Below the pieces are notes generated by a model that saw only the letters and a program-made list of their open reading frames with translations, ran no database searches and was not told where the DNA came from. From assembly GCF_000691525.1 (NCBI RefSeq), contig NZ_JMDW01000008.1, positions 248,001-312,000 on the forward strand: a stretch of 64,000 nt of DNA. Direction: 5' to 3'. Positions 56,173-64,000 of the stretch are shown piece by piece. The first letter of the stretch is position 1; each line of letters starts with the position of its first letter. The position numbers were made by a program, and so were the translations under genes. This DNA is from Mycolicibacterium neoaurum ATCC 25795 (GTDB taxonomy: Bacteria; Actinomycetota; Actinomycetes; Mycobacteriales; Mycobacteriaceae).

Positions 56173-57714
56173 ATGACGGTGGTCGATCCAACTCCATTGG
56201 CTCTGCATCTAGACAACCGGGACGCGACGGTCGCCCCGAAAGCGCTTAGCCCAACATCGAGCACGCTTTCTGCTACGGCTGAGGATGTCGCGGACCAGCT
56301 GCTCGTCGGGCCTCTTCCGCGTGGGCGAATTGCTTCGAGTTCGACAGATGGCTCTTCGCGCCGGCGAGAGCGCTCTGTTGAGCGGCAGCTGCGAAGAGTC
56401 CGCGCCTGGATGGTGGTACCTGCGGTCGACTTCCTGATGCTGACGATGCCGCTGTTATGGCGCCCACCGCAGCCTCTAACGGTTCTAACTATGGCAGTGC
56501 TGGGCACACTGTTGTTGAGCGGTGGAGCGCGCTACGTGGCCCCTCTCCATCAGAGCGTCTTGGACGATTTGCCCACTATCGTCACCCGGCTACTTGCGAC
56601 CGTCGCCGCAGTTGCCGCGGTCGTCCTGCACTTGCACGCGAAACCCCAGGTGCTTGTCTTTATCGAAACTGCTTGTCAAGCGGTCGCGTTGGTGATCGTA
56701 GGTCGCGTTGTCACTAGTCGATTGGTGGCTTTCGGCCGCAAGCACGGGATTGCCAGGCATCACACCGTTCTGATCGGAGGTGGACGAACTGCATTCGAAC
56801 TTGCGCGGACTCTATGCGACCATCGCGAATACGGGCTAGTGCCAGTCGGTTTCGTCGACGATGAAGCCGATGCGCGCATGCTGGACGTGCTGCCACGACT
56901 CGGTCGTCTTGCCGATCTCGATATGGCCCTGATTACGACTGGGGCTGACACGATCCTGGTTGCCGATGGCGAATTCGATGAAACAGCGCTGATTGAAGCT
57001 GTCCGCTCGAAGGCGGGGTTAACGGCCGAGCTCCTCGTAGTGCCTCGCTTACATCACTTCCACACGCTCACCGGCACCGCCGACCATATTGGTTCTATCC
57101 CGATCATGCGCATCCGTAACCCCAATCTGCGTGGCCCGGCGCGCATCATTAAGCGTGTCTTCGATGTAGGTGCATCAGGAGCGGCCCTGGTGGTACTGGC
57201 ACCGGTACTGGCGGCCGCCGCACTAGCTGTGCGATTGGAGGGTGGCCCGGGAGTCATCTTCCGCCAGGTTCGCGTTGGCCGAGACGGAAAGCAGTTCGAG
57301 CTGCTCAAGTTCCGATCCATGCGGCCGGCAAATGAGGTCGAGTCGCAGACTCAGTGGAACGTGGCGGCAGATAGTCGCGTGGGGACAGTAGGGAAAATCC
57401 TTCGATCAACGTCTATCGACGAACTCCCGCAGTTGTGGAACATCTTCCGGGGAGACATGACCGTGGTAGGCCCCCGGCCCGAGCGGCCACACTTCGTTGA
57501 ACAGTTCTCTACCCAGTACGACCGATACGCACATCGCCACCGCGTGCAAGTGGGCCTCACAGGGTTTGCCCAAGTCAGCGGCCTTAAAGGCGACACATCC
57601 ATCGCCGATCGCTGCCGCTACGACAACTTCTACATTGAGAACTGGTCACTTTGGCTCGATATCAAAATCATTATTCGGACATTTCGTGCGGTTGTATTAT
57701 ATCGCGAACGATAG
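56173..57714 (+). CDS. Polyprenyl glycosylphosphotransferase (exopolysaccharide initiation)
   Basis: 513 residues of the WbaP/WcaJ type. Four N-terminal membrane segments (about 75-190), a CoA-binding-like Rossmann region (HTVLIGGGRTAFELARTL, VPVGFVDDEAD), a further helix (about 325-350) and the C-terminal bacterial transferase domain: GVIFRQVRVGRDGKQFELLKFRSM, DELPQLWNIFRGDMTVVGPRPERPHF and QVGLTGFAQVSG. It moves a hexose phosphate from UDP-sugar to undecaprenyl phosphate, starting repeat-unit assembly. First gene of the co-directional polysaccharide set. Confidence 0.93.
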   Translation: MTVVDPTPLALHLDNRDATVAPKALSPTSSTLSATAEDVADQLLVGPLPRGRIASSSTDGSSRRRERSVERQLRRVRAWMVVPAVDFLMLTMPLLWRPPQPLTVLTMAVLGTLLLSGGARYVAPLHQSVLDDLPTIVTRLLATVAAVAAVVLHLHAKPQVLVFIETACQAVALVIVGRVVTSRLVAFGRKHGIARHHTVLIGGGRTAFELARTLCDHREYGLVPVGFVDDEADARMLDVLPRLGRLADLDMALITTGADTILVADGEFDETALIEAVRSKAGLTAELLVVPRLHHFHTLTGTADHIGSIPIMRIRNPNLRGPARIIKRVFDVGASGAALVVLAPVLAAAALAVRLEGGPGVIFRQVRVGRDGKQFELLKFRSMRPANEVESQTQWNVAADSRVGTVGKILRSTSIDELPQLWNIFRGDMTVVGPRPERPHFVEQFSTQYDRYAHRHRVQVGLTGFAQVSGLKGDTSIADRCRYDNFYIENWSLWLDIKIIIRTFRAVVLYRER

Positions 57715-57744
57715 GCAAGGTTCCATCGAGCTTCGACTACGAAC

Positions 57745-58005
57745 GTGATGCACAGCTTGTATCGTCAAGGTTTTCTTCGACAGTTTGCATTACATGCTCT
57801 TCCAGCAGTTGGCAAAATTGTCGGTTCATTATTCCGCGCCTTCCGAAAGGCGTCGGCAAACAAAGGCTGCCTAAAGGACTGCATCGATCGAAATGCACCT
57901 TTCCACGTAGACAACTCGCCTCGGGTCGCCAAATCGACATCTGTTTTAAAGCGGCAGCGCGTGAGTGCGGTTGCACATCGGCGAGCAGGCGAGACAGAGG
58001 GGTAG
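57745..58005 (+). CDS. Small open reading frame, doubtful
   Basis: 86 codons (MMHSLYRQGFLRQFALHALP and on, with a basic C-terminal half) between the glycosylphosphotransferase and the epimerase. No ribosome site and no recognisable family; the frame ends at a TAG five bases before the next start. Could be a short basic protein or simply leader sequence. Confidence 0.25.
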   Translation: MMHSLYRQGFLRQFALHALPAVGKIVGSLFRAFRKASANKGCLKDCIDRNAPFHVDNSPRVAKSTSVLKRQRVSAVAHRRAGETEG

Positions 58006-58009
58006 TGGC

Positions 58010-59146
58010 GTGAAACGTATCCTCATCACGGGTGGAGCCGGATTTATTGGGTCACGGCTGGCCAACAAGTTGCACACCCTTGGCCACGCAGTGACAGTTC
58101 TTGATTGCCTATCGCCGCAGGTCCACGGGTCAAATCCTTCCAGTAGTGAACTATTGGAGGCAGCAAAGCGCGGCGGCACAGTTATCGTTGGCGATGTTAC
58201 TGACCGTGACGTACTTGCCGAAGCGCTGGCGGGCCAGGACGTAGTCATCCATCTTGCAGCTGAAACAGGTACTGGCCAATCGATGTACCAGATCGAACGC
58301 TATTGCCGAGTGAATGTAGGCGGTACTGCGCTGCTACTCGACATTCTGGCTAACGACCCAGAGAGATCTGTGAAAAAGTTGCTTGTGGCTTCGTCGCGCT
58401 CAATCTATGGCGAGGGACGATATCTGAGTAAAGAGCTGGGCTACGTCTATCCGAAGTGCAGAACTGAACAGGATCTGCTGTCGGGCCGATTTGAGCCTAC
58501 TCATGAGAACGACATATCTGGACTCACATTGACCCCGACCACGGAAGATTCAAAAATCCATCCCTCTTCGGTATACGGGATAACAAAGCACACGCAAGAG
58601 TCGCTCGTTATGACTGTCGGTCCGACAATTGGTATTGCGCCAGTCGCGCTTAGGTATCAAAACGTGTACGGCCCTGGCCAGTCGCTTGCCAATCCATATA
58701 CCGGCATCTTATCTATATTTTCAACGTTGATTCGGCAAAGTAAGAGAATAAATGTATTCGAGGATGGGATGGAAAGCCGCGACTTCATATTCATAGACGA
58801 TGTGGTGAATGCAACCTGTCTCGCGGCACTACGTGCCGAGGCAGACGGCAGGGTCTTGAACATCGGAAGTGGCGTGGGAACGACTGTGCTCGAGGTCGTG
58901 GAAGAGCTGATGTGCGCCTACAACCGGCGTGTTCCGGTGGACGTAACGGGAAATTTCCGTCTCGGCGATATCCGTCACAATGTCGCGGACATTACTCTTG
59001 CTCGGAATGTGCTTGGATTTCGACCTGAAGTCAATTTTCGCGAGGGAGTTCGACGCTTTGCCGAATGGGTCCAGAGTCAAGAAATAGCAGATGGAGGGTA
59101 CGAAGCGTCGTTGGACGAAATGCGTGTCCGGAAGCTACTAAAGTGA
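58010..59146 (+). CDS. NAD-dependent epimerase/dehydratase
   Basis: 378-residue extended SDR. NAD motif [24 protein letters not shown], and the catalytic YGITKHTQES; RYQNVYGPGQSLANPYTGI follows, as in sugar epimerases such as GalE or UDP-glucuronate-type enzymes. An inserted stretch (CRTEQDLLSGRFEPTHENDISG) is unusual, so the substrate cannot be assigned. GTG 58010 has GAGGGG upstream. The stop overlaps the next gene's GTG. Confidence 0.88.
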   Translation: MKRILITGGAGFIGSRLANKLHTLGHAVTVLDCLSPQVHGSNPSSSELLEAAKRGGTVIVGDVTDRDVLAEALAGQDVVIHLAAETGTGQSMYQIERYCRVNVGGTALLLDILANDPERSVKKLLVASSRSIYGEGRYLSKELGYVYPKCRTEQDLLSGRFEPTHENDISGLTLTPTTEDSKIHPSSVYGITKHTQESLVMTVGPTIGIAPVALRYQNVYGPGQSLANPYTGILSIFSTLIRQSKRINVFEDGMESRDFIFIDDVVNATCLAALRAEADGRVLNIGSGVGTTVLEVVEELMCAYNRRVPVDVTGNFRLGDIRHNVADITLARNVLGFRPEVNFREGVRRFAEWVQSQEIADGGYEASLDEMRVRKLLK

Positions 59147-60195
59147 AAGAAGGTCCGTTTAGAGCTAAAGCTCTACTCATCACTCCTTCATTCTTCGGAT
59201 ACGAGCGGGATATAGTAGCTGAACTTGAACGGCAAGGATTTCAGACAACTTTTCTAGATGAGCGTCCGTCAAACGGATCTGTCTTAAGGGCGGTACTTCG
59301 TGTCCGGCGCGGCTTGGTCAAGGACCTCGTGGAGAAGTACTATAGAGAGCAATGGCAGCACTTAGCGCTTGAGCCATTTCAACTGATTATTGTTATAAAG
59401 GCAGAGGTCGTACCGGGATGGTTTCTGGACGGGTTGCGGCAGGCGAACCCGGGCGCGCGAATGGTCTTCTACAGCTGGGACGCTATTTCAAGTGTAAAAA
59501 ACTGTACGACGGTTTTTGACTATTTCGACGAGCTATTTAGCTTTGACTCTGACGACGTGGAAAAGTGGGACAGATTCGAGTACTTGCCACTGTTCTATTG
59601 CTCCGAATTCGACGCGAAATCTGATTCGAGTAGGCTCAAAAGCCGGAAGTGGGAACTGAGTTTCGTCGGCACTCTACATTCCGAGCGCTATCTCTTCGCA
59701 CAGAGTCTTTTTGCAAGACGCCGAAATACGTTTGGCTTCTTTTATGTGCAGGCAAGATGGCTTTTCGCCATTGAGAAGTATGTAACGCGAAAAAATTCGC
59801 ACGTTCCCTGGGGTAGTGTCTCGTTCCGGAAGCTGAGTCGCAAGCAGGTTGCGCAGATATTCCGCGCTTCTCAAGCGGTGCTTGATATGCCGCGCGATGG
59901 GCAATCGGGACTGACAATTAGAACATTCGAGGTGTTGGCTTCGGGGGCTGCTTTAGTAACTACGAATACTGCCATCACACGTGAACCGTTCTATGATCCG
60001 AAGCGGATAGTAGTGCTGCCAGGCTCGATCGGCGAAATCGATTTGCAAAACTTGAGTAAGCAATTGGAAACCATAGATACTGGGTCGGGTCCGCCACCTT
60101 GTTTTGAACAATATTCATTAAGTTCTTGGGTTCGCAGGCTATCTGGTCCCAAGTCGCCAGCAGGGATCAGCGGATGCGCCAATTCTCAAAACTAG
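59143..60195 (+). CDS. CgeB-like glycosyltransferase
   Basis: 350 residues, GT-B-like: KALLITPSFFGYERDIVAELERQG at the start, MVFYSWDAISSVKN, WELSFVGTLHSERY and DGQSGLTIRTFEVLASGAALVTTNTAI near the end, a pattern seen in the CgeB/DUF3880 spore- and LPS-type glycosyltransferases. GTG 59143 overlaps the previous stop (GTGA). The GC content is visibly lower than in the core genes. Donor and acceptor are unknown. Confidence 0.75.
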   Translation: MKEGPFRAKALLITPSFFGYERDIVAELERQGFQTTFLDERPSNGSVLRAVLRVRRGLVKDLVEKYYREQWQHLALEPFQLIIVIKAEVVPGWFLDGLRQANPGARMVFYSWDAISSVKNCTTVFDYFDELFSFDSDDVEKWDRFEYLPLFYCSEFDAKSDSSRLKSRKWELSFVGTLHSERYLFAQSLFARRRNTFGFFYVQARWLFAIEKYVTRKNSHVPWGSVSFRKLSRKQVAQIFRASQAVLDMPRDGQSGLTIRTFEVLASGAALVTTNTAITREPFYDPKRIVVLPGSIGEIDLQNLSKQLETIDTGSGPPPCFEQYSLSSWVRRLSGPKSPAGISGCANSQN

Positions 60196-60436
60196 GTCAG
60201 AAGGTCGTTCGAAGCGCGCCCGCGCTGGCCCGTGCGATCCAGCTGAACTGTCCGGGTAGGAGATCTATCGTCGCGACGTGCCGTCAGGGAGCTGATAATG
60301 CTGGCGGCAAGTGCGACGTGCTGCCGGGACATTGGTTGAGTGTTGCTTGTATCTTTGGTCTACGCGACTCCTCGCATTTTCGGAAACGCGTGCATTCGCG
60401 TCTGTGCGGCGGTCGCTCGTCGAGGATTTTCGCACG

Positions 60437-61552
60437 ATGAGATATGAGCATCAACGCAAGAATAAAAACCCAGACATCCAATCTCTGGGTAGTCGTATTT
60501 CTGTAATTGGCCCGCTTCCGCCACCTGTTCACGGTCAATCTGCGGTGACCTACCGTGTGGTTTCACGGCTTAAGAGGCGGAGTTCGAGCGTCCGTATCGC
60601 CAATACGAGTCAGGGGACGTCTTGGGGTTTGACGAAAATTATCGTGAAGCTTGGGCGTGCACTGGCTGCGATGTGGGCATTACGGATGTCCGATGATGTC
60701 GTGTATATCGCAGTAAATGCCGGGCAGGGCATGTGGCTCACTGTCGTACACGCGACTCTGGCGAGAGCTGGCGGTGCGCGGGTAGTTCTCCATCACCACT
60801 CATATTCGTATGTACGTGCGCGGAAGTTTCGGATGGTTGCGCTGGCTCGGGCTGCTGGTCCGCGGGCATGCCATATCGTCCTCTCTCGCACGATGGCACG
60901 CGATCTCAGGCTGGTGACACCCGAGGCCGTGGAAACTTTGGTGGTAGGTAACGCAGCCTTGGTGGATCAGGAGCTGCTCGAGCTTCCGTTGAAATCGCCC
61001 GGGCCTGTGGTGCTAGGGCACATGAGCAACCTCTGCATTGAAAAAGGTCTTAGCGAAGTCGTCGACCTAGCTATCTCTTTGAAAAGAAGCGGTCATATTT
61101 GTCGCCTTATTGTCGGTGGCCCGGTGGTCGATGATAAATCGCGGCAACATCTTACCCGCGCAGCTGCGGAACTCGAAAGCTTTTTTGAGTATCGTGGTGA
61201 GCTTCATGGAGAAGCTAAATCAATGTTTTTCTCCGAGGTCACGCATTTTGTATTTCCAAGTCGCTACGTGCACGAAGCGGCTCCGCTAGTGCTTTATGAG
61301 GCTCTCGCTGCGGGTGTAGTCTGCGTGGCAACTCCGCAGGGATCCATCGCTGAACAGCTGGCCTCTAGTCCGTCCTTCGTTGCCAGCCAGGTGGAATCCT
61401 TCGGGGACGAAGCGCTCACATTCATGAAGACGGCTGAAGTCGGACGTCGCACTTCGTACGACTCCAGGAAGGCATATCTCGATGCACTGCAGGTAGCTGA
61501 AGGTCAGCTAGAAGACCTTGTCCAACTGATGGTCGCTCACGGTGAACAATGA
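60437..61552 (+). CDS. Glycosyltransferase, GT4-like
   Basis: 371 residues. SRISVIGPLPPPVHGQSAVTYRVVSRL at the N-terminus, HHHSYSYVRARKF, LGHMSNLCIEKGLSEVVDLA, FVFPSRYVHEAAPLVLYEALAAGVVCVATPQGSIAEQL at the EX7E position. It is probably a retaining enzyme adding one sugar of the repeat unit. ATG 60437 is chosen since the upstream frame lacks protein character; a gap of 241 bases separates it from the previous gene. Confidence 0.82.
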   Translation: MRYEHQRKNKNPDIQSLGSRISVIGPLPPPVHGQSAVTYRVVSRLKRRSSSVRIANTSQGTSWGLTKIIVKLGRALAAMWALRMSDDVVYIAVNAGQGMWLTVVHATLARAGGARVVLHHHSYSYVRARKFRMVALARAAGPRACHIVLSRTMARDLRLVTPEAVETLVVGNAALVDQELLELPLKSPGPVVLGHMSNLCIEKGLSEVVDLAISLKRSGHICRLIVGGPVVDDKSRQHLTRAAAELESFFEYRGELHGEAKSMFFSEVTHFVFPSRYVHEAAPLVLYEALAAGVVCVATPQGSIAEQLASSPSFVASQVESFGDEALTFMKTAEVGRRTSYDSRKAYLDALQVAEGQLEDLVQLMVAHGEQ

Positions 61553-61618
61553 CTCATCCACTCGCACTGTTACCGCAGCTAACACAAAATTCGGTTAGAA
61601 ACGGGAGAGAACCACGCC

Positions 61619-62737
61619 TTGAACGATGACCACGAGCAGATTGGCCAGAAGTCAATTTGGATCATCCAACCTTATGTGCCCACCTATCGCGTTGCGTTTT
61701 TTGAGCATCTCGCGGATCGACTGCGGCGCCAAGGAATCGATCTGCATGTCGCAGCTGGCTCTCCCACGGGCGAACAGGCGGAGCGCGGCGATTCAGTCCG
61801 ACCGGATTGGCTGGTTCCAATCGCGACGCGAAAGATCGGACCTGCGGTGCTTTCTCTAGCCTGGCCCCACTACCGGCATTCTGAGGCGGTGATCTTCCCG
61901 CATCAGGGTACGTGGCTTGAGCTAAATGTGCTTCTGTTCTTCCGGCGCTTTATTTTCCGGTCTGGACGCGTAGGTGTGTGGGGACATATTGCGTCCTACA
62001 TTGCCGATGCGAACTGCCTAGACGCCGCTATCGAACGTTGGCAACTGCGCCGAACTGACCGTGTGCTTGCCTACACTGATGGGGGAGCTGAGTATGCCCG
62101 TGCCGTTGGTTTGGATCAGTCGCAGATTACTGTTCTCGCGAATTCTATTGATACCGGCGAGCTGGAGGCGGCCCTAGACAGTATCGAATCTGAAGAAGTC
62201 AAGCAGTTTCAATTTAGGTTTGATCTGGACCCGAAGTCAACTGTGGCTTATATCGGGGGCCTTGATAAATCGAAACGCGTAGATATCTTGGTTGAAGCCT
62301 TAGAAGATCTGTGGGACGAAGACCCTAGTATTCGGGTTTTAATCGGAGGTCGGGGTGCTGACAGCGGCCTACTCGAGTTCGCCGAAAAGCGCGGCCAGGT
62401 CATTTTGCTTGGCTACGTCGGTCCCCGTGAGAAGGCTCTCATCGCTCGGACTGCGAGACTGCTCGTGAATCCCGGGCGCGTAGGTTTGATCGCCGTGGAC
62501 GCACTTCTCATGGGTTTGCCGATTGTCACCGCTAGTCGTAAGTATCACGCTCCCGAAATAGAGTATCTCACAGAGGGGGAGACCTTGTTTTTCTCTGCAG
62601 AGACGGGTTTAGATCTCGCAAGAACTATCTGCTCTCTTCTGCGTGAACCACCATCTAAGTCAGCGGTGCAGAAGTTGCCGACCCTGGACAACTTTGTGTC
62701 TAACTATGTTCGGGCCGTCGAGGAAATTTTACGATAG
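61619..62737 (+). CDS. Glycosyltransferase, GT-B fold
   Basis: 372 residues. IWIIQPYVPTYRVAFFEHLADRLRRQGIDLHV, AYIGGLDKSKRVDILVEALEDLW, VLIGGRGADSGLLEFAEKRGQVILLGYVGPREKALIARTARLLVNPGRVGLIAVDALLMGLPIVTA. Typical of GT4 enzymes. TTG 61619 is the start, with GGGAGAGA about nine bases upstream. It follows the preceding gene by 66 bases. Confidence 0.82.
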   Translation: MNDDHEQIGQKSIWIIQPYVPTYRVAFFEHLADRLRRQGIDLHVAAGSPTGEQAERGDSVRPDWLVPIATRKIGPAVLSLAWPHYRHSEAVIFPHQGTWLELNVLLFFRRFIFRSGRVGVWGHIASYIADANCLDAAIERWQLRRTDRVLAYTDGGAEYARAVGLDQSQITVLANSIDTGELEAALDSIESEEVKQFQFRFDLDPKSTVAYIGGLDKSKRVDILVEALEDLWDEDPSIRVLIGGRGADSGLLEFAEKRGQVILLGYVGPREKALIARTARLLVNPGRVGLIAVDALLMGLPIVTASRKYHAPEIEYLTEGETLFFSAETGLDLARTICSLLREPPSKSAVQKLPTLDNFVSNYVRAVEEILR

Positions 62738-62875
62738 ATGGCGAGAGGGTGGACGGAATGTCCAGCTCTAGTCTTGGACCTTCTCGCCATTTTGACATTA
62801 GGGTCTTTCGCTATGGAACGAACGCTTCCTGGGTGGATGAAAGATGTTGCGTGAAGAGCGGATTGGAGTTTCGCA

Positions 62876-63736
62876 TTGTCTCCTTACATCGAGGTTGTCA
62901 TACCAACACGCAATCGCTCTGACCTGGTAGTAAAAAAGGTACTCAGTCTGCTCGAGCACCCGCGCGTCGGAGAGGTCATCGTTGTTGCCGATGGCTGCAC
63001 CGACGATACGGTTGAACGTCTTCGAGGTCTGGATACTGACCGGGTTGTGGTGGTTCCTTTAGCTGAGCATTCGGGCCTGCCGGCAGCTCGCAATGCGGGT
63101 ATCAGGCGAACATGCAGGGAATGGGTACTCCTTACAGACGACGACGATGTGTTGTCGGACAACTTCATCGACGAGTGCCTCGAGGTTGCGAGTGCTGCGC
63201 AGGCAGATGTGGTGGGTGCTCCGTGGCTTCATCTCGGCGCAGGCGAGGACGTACGTGGTGCCCTCGCGCGAACGCCGCGCCGCGGGCCGGGTCCCGAGAT
63301 TGACCGACCATCAACATTCCCTGCGTCGCGATGGCATACGAATATCTGGTTTACCCCGAACATGTTGATCTCCCGAAGAGCCGCCGGACTTTTCTTCGAC
63401 GAGTCTTACAGAGGAAATTTCTATCGCGAAGATTCAGATTTTATCGTCCGCGTTGCTCGCGCGGGAATGAATACAGTAGTCGCAGGGAACGCCTACACGT
63501 ACTCAGATGACAGACGTGCCGGCGGGGGGATACGCAGGGACACCCTCAACCTTCGCTTGCGATACGAATACTGGGCGGTACGTAACACTGTTCGATTTCT
63601 TCTGCGCCATGGAACGTGGCTATCCAAGGAAGGCTATGGCTGGCCCCATGCGCTGTTCATGCAGTTCGCGATAAAGCGGGCCGGGTTGTTGCTGGGTGGG
63701 CGCGTCGGGACGCTACTGGGAAGGAGCGACCTATGA
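62876..63736 (+). CDS. GT2-family glycosyltransferase
   Basis: 286 residues, GT-A fold: EVVIPTRNRSDLVVKKVLSLLEHPRVGEVIVVADGCTDDT, GLPAARNAGIRRT, VLLTDDDDVLSDNFIDECLE (the metal-binding Asp cluster), and EDSDFIVRVARAGM. Inverting enzyme. TTG 62876 is chosen because GGAG lies seven bases upstream and a stop is eight codons before it. Its stop overlaps the next start (ATGA). Confidence 0.88.
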   Translation: MSPYIEVVIPTRNRSDLVVKKVLSLLEHPRVGEVIVVADGCTDDTVERLRGLDTDRVVVVPLAEHSGLPAARNAGIRRTCREWVLLTDDDDVLSDNFIDECLEVASAAQADVVGAPWLHLGAGEDVRGALARTPRRGPGPEIDRPSTFPASRWHTNIWFTPNMLISRRAAGLFFDESYRGNFYREDSDFIVRVARAGMNTVVAGNAYTYSDDRRAGGGIRRDTLNLRLRYEYWAVRNTVRFLLRHGTWLSKEGYGWPHALFMQFAIKRAGLLLGGRVGTLLGRSDL

Positions 63737-64000
63737 GAGTTGCCCTCGTCAGTCCCAACCCGTCGAGCGACGGGGGAGGTGTTGAGCGGTTCTGTAACAT
63801 GCTGCGGTCTTGCCTGGAAGTTCGTGGACACGACGCGGTGGTGGTTGGGCCAGCTGATGGTCAGACTGGCGCAGATATCGTGGTGACGAACGGTATGACT
63901 GGTTGGTCCCACGATCGAAAGGCTGTGCGAGTCCATGTCTATCATGGCTCGTGGCCTTCACATGTACTTCGTGGTGGACTCGACGGGAGCAGCCGACGGT
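63733..64000 (+). CDS. GT4-family glycosyltransferase, 5' part only
   Basis: The first 89 codons are visible: MRVALVSPNPSSDGGGVERF, NMLRSCLEVRGHDAVVVGP, then RVHVYHGSWPSH. The N-terminal GGGVERF signature is typical of GT4 enzymes. The gene runs past the right edge, so the cluster continues. Confidence 0.8.
   Translation, partial: MRVALVSPNPSSDGGGVERFCNMLRSCLEVRGHDAVVVGPADGQTGADIVVTNGMTGWSHDRKAVRVHVYHGSWPSHVLRGGLDGSSRR

Overview
The window is a stretch of a high-GC mycobacterial chromosome, most likely a rapidly growing Mycolicibacterium-type species. Two blocks follow the gene order I know from M. tuberculosis: menJ-grcC1-htpX-gpsA-yajQ (Rv0561c to Rv0566c) and recC-recB-recD-echA3-glyoxalase II-like-rpmG2-hadABC-secE-nusG-rplK-rplA (Rv0629c to Rv0641). 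GTG starts, GTGA/ATGA start-stop overlaps and FAS-II mycolic acid genes fit this. No CRISPR array, insertion sequence or integrase was seen.

Layout. 1-6.1 kb: menaquinone side-chain genes, HtpX protease, a DUF559 nuclease gene between palindromes, an exported protein, GpsA, YajQ and tRNA-Tyr. 6.5-9.4 kb: a PE-PPE-like exported protein, a cutinase, and a second-copy-type RbpA with a possible oxidative-stress sigma factor promoter. 9.4-19 kb: an acyltransferase/GGDEF/TspO operon, a flippase fused to a decayed kinase domain, a DUF4407 protein and a receptor kinase with an extracellular amino-acid-binding domain. 19-22.7 kb: NYN RNase-like protein, DesA3-like desaturase, CsbD-like protein and a GAF-ANTAR regulator. 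22.9-26.5 kb: a tightly overlapping three-gene cluster of GT4 glycosyltransferase, (alpha/alpha)6-barrel protein and GH130 enzyme. 27-35 kb: recC-recB-recD. 35-42.5 kb: a PASTA-like secreted protein, a DMT exporter divergent from a MocR regulator, EchA3, three proteins of unknown role and a metallo-hydrolase. 42.6-44.2 kb: nitric oxide sensing and detoxification (NsrR and flavohaemoglobin). 44.2-45.4 kb: a second DUF559 gene between palindromes. 45.4-50.1 kb: tRNA-Thr, tRNA-Met, rpmG2, hadABC, tRNA-Trp, secE, nusG, rplK and rplA. 50.4 kb to the end: a surface polysaccharide locus (rmlA, rmlB, a fused rmlC-rmlD, LMW phosphatase, initiating glycosylphosphotransferase, epimerase and at least five glycosyltransferases) whose sequence becomes visibly less GC-rich after about 55.3 kb.

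The most unusual signal is that both DUF559 (Vsr-like nuclease) genes are single genes bracketed by palindromes. Each locus uses its own core sequence, TGCGATTTCGGTGAGGAT at the first and TACGTGGGTTCAGTCTGA at the second. At the first locus the gene's last codons and stop lie inside the palindrome. The arrangement resembles REP/RAYT-type association of a solitary nuclease with the repeats around it, and I propose it as the candidate undescribed system. Other leads are the RbpA paralogue, the kinase/solute-binding-protein fusion, the flippase-pseudokinase fusion, the GT4/GH130 cluster, and a likely CTG start on the tyrosine phosphatase.
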